From contig JASANG010001872.1 of assembly GCA_030248215.1 (NCBI GenBank), positions 62,001 to 126,000 on the forward strand: 64,000 nt of DNA. Reading direction: 5' to 3'. The notes beneath the pieces were generated by a model. It ran no database searches. It was not told where the DNA came from and saw only the letters and a list, made by a program, of their open reading frames with translations. Shown here piece by piece: positions 58,901 to 64,000 of this stretch. Made by a program: the position numbers and the translations under genes. The number at the start of each line of letters is the position of its first letter. The first letter of the stretch is position 1. The DNA comes from Enoplolaimus lenunculus. Its lineage: Eukaryota; Nematoda; Enoplea; Enoplida; Thoracostomopsidae.

Positions 58901-61900
58901 AATACGTACTATTTACCATGACCAACAGTGAGCAAATTCGGATCTATGCCAATGTCGTATCCGGTTTAACACCCGGTTCCAGTTTCGGTAAAAATTATTA
59001 TCTTATCTGGCTTCGGTTCCAGTTCCAGTAAAAAATAACTATCTGGCTTCTGTTCCGATATTCGGTAAAATTAATAATATATAATACGGGTATTTTGTTT
59101 GGTTACACCCTCAGCCGGCGTTTGCCTAAAAATGGTTGGATTTTGAAAATTGTTTACATATTTGGGTTTCTCATGGCCTCCACTGATTATTTCATACCCA
59201 AATTTGCATCTTTGAAAAATTCGGGTTTTCAGGTCCCATGGTCTCCCGGGCCAAAAACTTTTTTTGTCAAAAAGACAAATTATATATACCACTCTACGCA
59301 GCATGCAAAGCTGAGTCGAATGGTGTTAAATTTCCCGCAATTAGATGGCAACCCAACGTGTTATGTCAAATAACTGATTTTGCGTTGTCCCAAATCTTTG
59401 GCAGCGCGCTAAATCAGTTAACTGACCATAACATGGTAGCCAAACATCTAATTGCGGATACCATTCAACTCAGCTGTGCAAGCTGTGCCGAGTTATAAAA
59501 TTTTAGTTTTTAAGGGGGTAAGACCTCGTGATCTGGACGGCACCGAATCTACGATTTGATCGAATCCGAATCCGGGTGATAATTTGCCGAATCCGAATCC
59601 GAATCTTGCATGTTGCAAATTTCAGTTATATCTATAATTTGTTTCAGAATATCAATGAAAAGCCAGCAGCATAATTTTTAAACGTTAATACATTTCGTGC
59701 CCGACGACAGTTTTGAGATTTGTGACCGGAAACAAAAATTTTTTAATATAACAAGATATTTAAAATTTTTTATTGTTTAAAACCAATAAAACATATTGCC
59801 GAACACTGTTGGATTCTGCTTTTCAATTCGACATTTTCACAACAGAATCCAAAACTTTGTTGCCACCCTACTTGGGACATTGGGACCTTAAAAATCGAAA
59901 TTTTCAAATCACATTTTGGCGTGGGCGTGGAATGATCCGGGGAGGTCAGGAGAATGAGAACATTAAATAATAATACTGTATACGTACGTTGAATCTAAAC
60001 ACTATTTGTGTCTGGTTCGTGCCAGGAACCGACAGGATAAATATTTACGGTTGCGGTCATGTAAAACTGATTTTATTTGTGGATATACCACAGATATTAC
60101 TGCGACTGTATTTTCAGGCTAGTCAAGAACCTTTAGTTTTTCATAATGGAGTCAAATTAAAAATCCAAGTTCTTTCAAATCAATAAAGACATACTTTTGC
60201 ACGACTCTAAAACTACCAACTGTACAAAAATTTAAATGCTGTTTCCAAATCTGGTTCCGGTAAAAATATACTGTTTGGCTCCGCCGGTTCCGGTATCTGG
60301 TACAATTAACATTCTGTGGATTTCTGGTTCCAGCACAATTTGTAGAGTTAAAAACAAATCTCCGGAGAGGGGGGGCAGCAAGAAATTTTTGGGAGACATG
60401 TTATAATAAGAAATGACCAAGTGGGGGTTCGTGATCCTGGGTAACCTCGGGAGGACATCCTGGTTGCGTTTCGCACAATGGGTTTAAAACAAACAAGAGT
60501 TGCAACCTTACAAAGAAATAAAGTTGTTTAAATAAACAGTACCAAAGGTGCCAAAAAGTTAACTTTTTGAAGCGTACTTACTTCAGTTAGATTTCGCGCA
60601 TGCACATATGCAACACACGATCATACAAATTTGCGTCAATTATATTTTGCATACAACATAGGCACATATTAGATGTTTTAGAGCTTAGAAATCCTTATAT
60701 AATTACGTAACACACATTAGATACACTAGTACATGGTGCGACCGGATATTAATTTAATAGATACCGAAACTGGAGCTGGATAGTGAATTTTTTTACATTA
60801 ACTGAATATTAACAAGATATAGCTACTAAAGTTGTGCACTATTTGAAATATTTGAATCGCACAAAAGTTCACGTTTACTGAATTAGGGTTGCACTATACT
60901 TGTCGTTGCGGCGCCGTCTGTCACCGGTCCGTCCACCATACGGCACCAACCGTCACTACACGGTATCGTCAGGGTGCAACCGGAATTACAATTTACCGGA
61001 ACCGGAACCGGAATTCCGGTTGCACCCTGGGTATCATATGTGACGACACACACATACGATACCGTACGGTGACGGAAGACAACCATAGCACCACCCTTAC
61101 AATATTTATATAGGAAGTTGTTCGCGAGAATATTCAATTTCTACTCCGCTATATCAATACTTGAGGTTCTTGAGATGCCCAAAATGCAACGGCAGCAAGA
61201 TGTTAATTACGCTCACTTGAAAATAACAGCTTTGTGAAGTTCCGAACCACCACCGTAAATATCCGGTAGGTTTATAGCGGATATCGGAACTATGCTGGAA
61301 ATTAAACAGAATCCTGATGTCCGGTCGCAGCCTGCATTTCAGGGTGGCAACAAGTGTTGATGTATATATGTATTAATGTATCATGTGTAAAATATTACAA
61401 CCTTAAAACTTTGTTCCTGAATTTATTATCATTCAGCCCAGATAATGTCAAAGCCGATGCAGACAAAAACATTAAAACCCCCGTAAAGACATACAAATTA
61501 CGAAAAATTTCAGTATCAATTTTTTAAGATACAAATTCTGGCCGAGCCGCAGCATAAGCCAAATACACGCCGCTAGTCTGCTACCCCAAACAAAATTTGC
61601 TAGAACAAAATCAACATTATTCTACAACTGCGACTGGTTTAGTGACCGACAACAAACACTGCACAGACAACTAAGTGCATATGCGGAATCGTTTTACCAC
61701 ATGGTTAATAGGTGCTCGCTTACCGTTTGCGGAATGCCGCCGACAAAAACCCGGCTCGGAATGACTGTCACCCGATATGTCGCTGTTCCAATGCCAGCAG
61801 AAGCATCGAACAATTGCGGCGTTGTCGCCACCGTACCAACTGCCGCTGTATTCGAAATCGACTGCGGCAATGGAGACAACACGTCTGCATTTACAGTACT

Positions 61901-62776
61901 ACTAGGACCCAACGCAGTTACACTTGAGTCGTAATGGCCTTTAGTATCAATGTGCGGCTGAGATGCCGCTTCATTTGACAATGATGCATCTTTACCAGTC
62001 ACTGTTGAAGGCAATGTTCCTTTAAAGTCTTCCGCAGGTGATAACAACGTTGCTTGGTGTTGTTGCGCGACTATAAAACTTGACTCACTGCTGTTTGTGG
62101 CACAGTTGGTGCAGTTACCGTTGAAATCGCCACTAATATTACTGCAACAACCGCTCACAAGACTGTTGTATCCAGTTGAACAACGATTATCAATGCTTCT
62201 ATTTATATCGGCAGACGAACACGTCGGAAATGATCCCTGAGCTGTGACTCCTCCAGTGGTCAAAATTCCACCATTCATTGCCACGGGCTGTTGCTGAACG
62301 AAACTACTATCCCATGTTGCATCGCCAACACCGGTATGATTGTTAGTCACCAACAGCCCTGCGTTTCCAACACTGCCTGCCGAATACGTAGGAATGCCAC
62401 TTGAATAGTAACCACTGCTAGAGTAACCAGCAGACAAATTCGATAACTGATGCTGTTGTTGCTGTTGATCATAACAAATACCCGTGTTGTACGAATATCC
62501 ACTAACGCCATACGTTGCATCTTCGCCGTTTATCATTTTTGAACTGCTTACTGCAAGCATTTGTTGCTGAGATGTTGGTGCAACCATTGGCAACAACATA
62601 CTGCTCGCGTTATTCACTGATAAAGATGAATCAGCCGCATACTGAGCAATGAATGCAGCCGGATTATAATAAACGCTACCGTTATTAATACTCGTATTTA
62701 TATTGCCAGTATGATTTGAAGCAATAGTTGTGTAATTGCTACACGCGGAAGCTGCTGAATTAGCAGCTAAAGCCAT
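39947..62776 (-). CDS. daz-1: DAZ/Boule-family RRM protein with long low-complexity tail
   Basis: Exons in transcript order: 62776-61724, 58593-58502, 57003-56952, 54830-54740, 54208-54090, 53647-53573, 50567-50484, 49425-49225, probable microexon 47111-47100, 46990-46130, 42953-40899 and 40243-39947. All phases agree; total about 1,663 aa. One RRM spans about residues 340-425: RNP2 is VFVGGI, RNP1 is KGYGFVTY, and the stretch RDTNGVSKGYGFVTY and KLNIGQAQRRQ are hallmarks of DAZ, DAZL and Boule. These bind 3' UTRs of germline mRNAs and promote translation in the cytoplasm. Residues 1-339 are Ser/Asn/Gln-rich. After the RRM come Pro/Gln-rich segments, a poly-His/Gln block (complement of 46480-46570) and a Ser/Pro-rich part (LRRLPSPLLPPFMFPPPF). 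Family members are usually about 230-700 aa with the RRM near the N-terminus, so size and layout are unusual. The exon at 49425 also runs open to a stop at 49192, giving a possible short form of about 600 aa. The junctions after residue 522 are less certain than the RRM. Confidence 0.85.
40592..40790. repeat. Family B element, rearranged copy
   Basis: It contains TTTCAAGCCAATTACTAATT, ATAGGCTAATCTGCTATTCT, CAGATTAGCCTAGGCCAAAT and a TTGCGACTGGCCAAA end. Block order differs from intact copies. It lies in the last intron of the DAZ-like gene. Confidence 0.5.
43612..45200 (+). repeat. Family F element with internal tandem array, copy 1
   Basis: Ends: TTGAGCGAAGCTCAGAGTTT at the left and CGAGCTTCGCTCAATACACG at the right. 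The left part appears twice (43612 and 44235), each time with a GTCCGTCCGTC run and TCTCAGGAACNGCTGAANCG. The rest is a tandem array of units of about 150-176 bases containing TAATTATTAGGGTTAC, GGGTTTTTGGGTGCG and CTCCAAAACCGATAA. A family G element is inserted in it. It lies in an intron of the DAZ-like gene and is non-coding. Confidence 0.75.
43958..44125. mobile_element. Family G element nested in the family F array
   Basis: TIRs AAGGGTTGCGCTATA and CATAGCGCAACCCTT, with a GC-rich interior of GGCGTCGTCC and GACGGACGGCG pieces. The surrounding F sequence (AATTATTAGGGTT) is interrupted at AATTAT, showing insertion into an existing array. Confidence 0.75.
45632..45907. mobile_element. Family B element, diverged copy
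   Basis: GTATTCAGGCCAGGCCAATT, AATTGGCCTAGGCCATTGCG, a family-typical middle (AGGCCAATCAGATTTGACTA, CCCATCAGCGTTGGTTTTAC) and CTAGGCCAAATTGCTATTTG to ATAGCAGATTACACATATAG at the right. It lies in an intron of the DAZ-like gene. Confidence 0.65.
47100..47111 (-). CDS. Probable 12-base microexon (Gln-Ile-Ser-Gln)
   Basis: On the minus strand, TTTATTTTGCAG is followed by twelve bases coding QISQ and then GTAATG, a plausible donor. Both boundaries are phase 0, as are the exon before (ending at 49225) and after (starting at 46990). Prediction rests on splice-site fit alone. Confidence 0.4.
47272..47766 (-). other. Unassigned open frame in an intron
   Basis: An open frame of about 154 aa or more with a Cys cluster (CGRTFGMMAECKCSNC) and a basic stretch runs from a TTTTTAG at about 47765 to a stop at 47272-47274. 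Its base composition is more GC-rich than its surroundings. It is not in the predicted mRNA. It could be a skipped exon or a fragment of a mobile element; I do not recognise it. Confidence 0.2.
47946..48615. repeat. Family K repeats (two adjacent, oppositely oriented)
   Basis: The first part starts GGGGTGTGCCGATTAAATGG and ends TTATCGGCACATCCCTA near 48377, with clusters of CATCGG and TATCGG at both ends. The second part (to CTCGGCACATCTCTAC at 48615) is largely the reverse complement of the first half. Conserved core: ATCAGTGTGTCTGGTCA. A fragment (GACGTGCCGATACC) lies at 47768. It sits in an intron of the DAZ-like gene and is non-coding. Confidence 0.6.
50648..51475. mobile_element. Family K element split by a family E element
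   Basis: Left arm from AGGGATGTGTCGATTGTTCG to about 50960, right arm from CTCAAGTTGGAATCGGCTCC to about 51475. The left arm matches 47946-48280 in order, including CAGTGTGTCTGGTCAGG. The interruption occurs at the GCATGG(A/T)GTAC site. It lies in an intron of the DAZ-like gene. Confidence 0.65.
50970..51405. mobile_element. Family E element nested in family K
   Basis: Left GTGCAACCGGAATTCCGG, right TTGTAATTCCGGTTGCATCC. The arms are full of TTCCGG/CCGGAA motifs; the AT-rich middle shares AAATTAAGATATTGTACTAA-like sequence in reverse orientation with the copy at 37928. Non-coding. Confidence 0.65.
51835..52227 (-). repeat. Family F element, short inverted copy
   Basis: Read on the minus strand it gives GAGCGAAAGCGAAGCGAGAC, then the left-end block and part of one tandem unit ending in TTTTGGGTGCGCAC. 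It lies in an intron of the DAZ-like gene. Confidence 0.6.
52965..53366. mobile_element. Family B-like element with different interior
   Basis: Ends TGTATGTCGTAGCCCAAGTC and AAGTCGTAAATTC counterpart finishing GGGCTACGACATATATA. The outermost bases match family B, but the repeated inner motif is CCCAAGTCGTAATT rather than GGCCAATCTGCTATT. The middle shares CTGATTGGCAAACTAATCAG-type inverted pieces. It lies in an intron of the DAZ-like gene. Confidence 0.7.
53692..53903. mobile_element. Family B element
   Basis: TATATGTCGAAGGCCAATCT at the left and AGCAAATTGGCCTACGACAT at the right, followed by ATA. It starts 45 bases upstream (on the minus strand) of the exon at 53647, close to that acceptor. 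Confidence 0.75.
54350..54625. mobile_element. Family B element
   Basis: CCCACATTGGCCAATGCCAA near the left edge and ATAGCAGATTGGCTTACGAC then ATATAT at the right. The left terminal bases are altered; the core GTTTGGCCTGGACCAAACTG is palindromic. It lies between the exons at 54208 and 54740. Confidence 0.65.
55058..56330 (+). repeat. Family F element with internal tandem array, copy 2
   Basis: It begins at TATTGAGCGAACCGAAACTC and ends with CGAGCTTCGCTCAATAAATG. At least six array units of about 150-200 bases carry TTAGGACTTTTTA, GGGTTTTTGGGTGCGAG and CAAACC(C/T)CCAAAACCG. Two units near 55610-55790 and 55860-56040 are near-identical, pointing to recent duplication. It lies in an intron of the DAZ-like gene. 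Confidence 0.75.
56365..56865 (-). repeat. Family F element, inverted copy facing copy 2
   Basis: ACCAGTCGTAGTAGAACTAC at its left mirrors GTAGTCCCACTACGACTGGT at the right edge of copy 2, with about 35 bases between. It ends TTTTGCTTCGCTCAGTAAC, 87 bases before the exon at 56952. Only about one array unit is present. Confidence 0.7.
57294..57461 (+). repeat. 16-base tandem repeat array, forward
   Basis: Ten to eleven units close to GGCCGTCCGGACAAAA. The unit length is not a multiple of three, which explains long overlapping ORFs in several frames; none is a gene. It lies between the exons at 57003 and 58502. Confidence 0.9.
58120..58463 (-). repeat. 16-base tandem repeat array, inverted
   Basis: About twenty-one units close to TTGTCCGGACGGCCTT, the reverse complement of the unit at 57294-57461. 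The two arrays face each other across about 660 bases, like the arms of a foldback element. It ends 39 bases before the donor edge of the exon 58502-58593. Confidence 0.9.
58942..59090. repeat. CCGGTT-type repeat patch
   Basis: It contains CCGGTTTAACACCCGGTTCC and repeated TTC(C/G)GT(T/A)AAAA motifs like the arms of family E, without a second end. Similar patches lie at 43187-43280, 60235-60320 and 60745-60810. Confidence 0.45.
59097..59304 (-). repeat. Coding-like repeat relic, minus orientation
   Basis: One minus frame reads PWDLKTRIFQ, then ISGGHEK and FQNPTIFRQTPAEG. Matching words (WDLKNRNFQ, IRGGQEN) occur on the plus strand at about 59875-59968, and FQNP-IFRQTPA also at 39428. These are decayed copies of one source in different orientations. 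I do not recognise the family. Confidence 0.4.
59869..59968 (+). repeat. Coding-like repeat relic, plus orientation
   Basis: CTTGGGACATTGGGACCTTA and following bases read WDLKNRNFQ and IRGGQENEN, matching the relic at 59097-59304 in inverted orientation. About 100 bases, decayed. Confidence 0.4.
60884..61099. mobile_element. Family G element interrupted by a minimal family E element
   Basis: TIRs AGGGTTGCACTATACTTGTC and ATAGCACCACCCTTA; the GGCGCCGTCTGTCACC interior matches the copies at 20341 and 43958. At 60972-61029 it is interrupted by a 58-base palindrome of family E type. It lies in intron 1 of the DAZ-like gene. Confidence 0.75.
60972..61029. mobile_element. Minimal family E element (58-base palindrome)
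   Basis: It begins AGGGTGCAACCGGAATTACA and ends GGAATTCCGGTTGCACCCT, which are inverted repeats. Between them is only ACCGGAACCGG-type arm sequence and no middle. A GTATC word occurs just outside both ends. Confidence 0.75.
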
Positions 62777-64000
62777 TTAAATTCTGAAATATATCGCGTA
62801 ATAAAGTCGCACCGGTCGGTCCATGTAGTTCCAATTTAATTTAACTCACAGTCAGTCAGTGTGTAAAACAAAACTGGAAAACACCGGAATCGCAACAATT
62901 TTCGTTCAAGACAATTTATTTTCGCAACCTGTGTTTATTTCGCAAATTCCTCATATTTTAAACTATTTACTCACCGTATGTTTTGCACAACTCTGAAAAC
63001 TAACAGCTAATAAGCACACAAAATGTTTAGATAAGTAGATAACATTTTATTTTGCGTAATAATTTAAGAGTAATCCGGTGATGTCATATTATTGGAATGA
63101 TTCCTGTTCGGCGGAAAAAATAAATTTTTGCTCCTGTTCCAGCTTATGCTGTAAAATGTTTCTTTCAGAGTGTTCCGTGAGTTCGTACACTCATATTATT
63201 CCTGTTTCTGCGATAATTTCTTTCCATATATGTCGTAGGCCAATCTGCTATTCAGGCCAATTATATACTAATTGGCCTAGGCCAATGTGTTATTTTCCGT
63301 AAGTAGTAGATTGACTTAGGCCAATTGGTAATTGGCCTGATTAGCAGATTGGCCTACAACATATATAAGTGTAGCACGCACGCAGTATCACAAACCAGTT
63401 TCAAATAAGTACTTCAATCCGATAAACCGAAACGGCATGTCCTAACAACATAAATCTAAAACTAAAAGTAAAATGTCCAACATATTTCCCACATTGAAAA
63501 TAAACTGCCACGTTTTCAATTGGTAAGTATATTTACTTTCCAACCCATACACTGGTGTTAATTTAATAAAAGGCCAAAATTACTCTCCCACAATTTTGGA
63601 CCGATACCGAAAAATGTTTTCCGTACGTCTTTTTTGCCTAAGAATAATAAATTGTATCCACTTAGAGTTGTCGGTTAATTTATAATATTAATCTAAAAAA
63701 TAACCAAAAATTGTGTTATATAATTCACCACTAACTTGCGTTTAGTCGAACAAGAAAAATAATATCAGAATTCCAGCGCGCGCAAAACAATGGCAAAATT
63801 ATACCATTGTGAGGTGTTTTTTAATAACATTTGGTTTTGTTTGCAATTCAGTTAAGCCATGTTACTGAAACGAATTTAATTTCAAAAGGGAAATGCAAAG
63901 ACATTTTTGTACAGCCTTATTTTTAAGTTTACTGGGTTTTTAGGGAAATAAACATTTACCGTTTGCTGAAACCAGGGATTCAAAGAGATTTAAAAATCAT
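62777..64000. other. Region upstream of the DAZ-like gene
   Basis: On the minus strand the start codon at 62776-62774 is preceded by TTTCAG and seven bases (acceptor AG at 62784-62785). This implies either a 5' untranslated intron or a spliced-leader addition site. A family B palindrome lies at 63227-63366. Beyond it the sequence is AT-rich with no exon, TATA box or other recognised signal. Confidence 0.5.
63227..63366. mobile_element. Family B element, short near-palindromic copy
   Basis: TATATGTCGTAGGCCAATCT at the left and AGATTGGCCTACAACATATA at the right. Only 140 bases: two arms with TATTTTCCGTAAGTAGTA between them; the longer middle seen at 2982 is missing. Confidence 0.8.

Noticed and set aside
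1-64000. Search for reverse transcriptase, integrase, capsid, envelope or transposase coding sequence
   Set aside because: No recognisable motif of any of these was seen in any frame; the elements here are short and non-coding.

Overview
This window looks like nuclear DNA from an AT-rich, repeat-laden invertebrate, most likely a nematode. The genes are split by short-to-medium introns with GT..AG ends, and many acceptors read TTTCAG or TTTTAG. TTAGGC, the nematode telomere unit, recurs inside one family of dispersed repeats. The ion-channel gene resembles nematode non-alpha acetylcholine receptor subunits. A repeat-rich Enoplean (mermithid-like) species would fit, but that is inference. No prokaryotic genes, rRNA, intact tRNA or CRISPR were seen, and no retroviral or LTR element was recognised.

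Three multi-exon host genes could be rebuilt by eye, each with matching intron phases. (1) + strand, 13026-17109: five exons, about 750 aa, a Myb/SANT-like (trihelix) DNA-binding protein with a C-terminal coiled coil. (2) + strand, 23187-32903: ten exons, 538 aa, a complete nicotinic acetylcholine receptor subunit of non-alpha type. It has a signal peptide, Cys-loop, four membrane segments and an unusual M2 pore helix. (3) - strand, 62776 down to 39947: about eleven exons plus a probable 12-base microexon, giving about 1,660 aa. It is a DAZ/Boule-family RRM protein with a 340-aa N-terminal extension and a very long low-complexity C-terminal tail. Genes 2 and 3 converge, with 33-40 kb between their ends.

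Region by region: 1-13 kb has no gene I can support, only dispersed repeats (families A, B, L, M) and simple repeats. 13-17 kb is the trihelix gene. 17-23 kb is repeat-rich spacer. 23-33 kb is the receptor gene, with repeats in most of its longer introns. 33-40 kb is spacer full of nested inverted-repeat elements. 40-63 kb is the DAZ-like gene, whose introns carry satellite-like arrays and many inverted-repeat elements. 63-64 kb is its upstream region with one small palindromic element.

The rest of the window is dominated by non-coding terminal-inverted-repeat (TIR) elements, named A to M here for convenience. The most interesting are a TTAA-flanked, piggyBac-like family carrying tRNA-like A and B boxes, a family whose core is interstitial telomere motif TTAGGC, a 58-base element that is little more than two TIRs back to back, and several clear nested insertions that give relative ages. 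No transposase was found. The host genes have no evident pathway link; one is probably a transcription factor, one a neuronal or muscle receptor subunit, and one a germline translational regulator.
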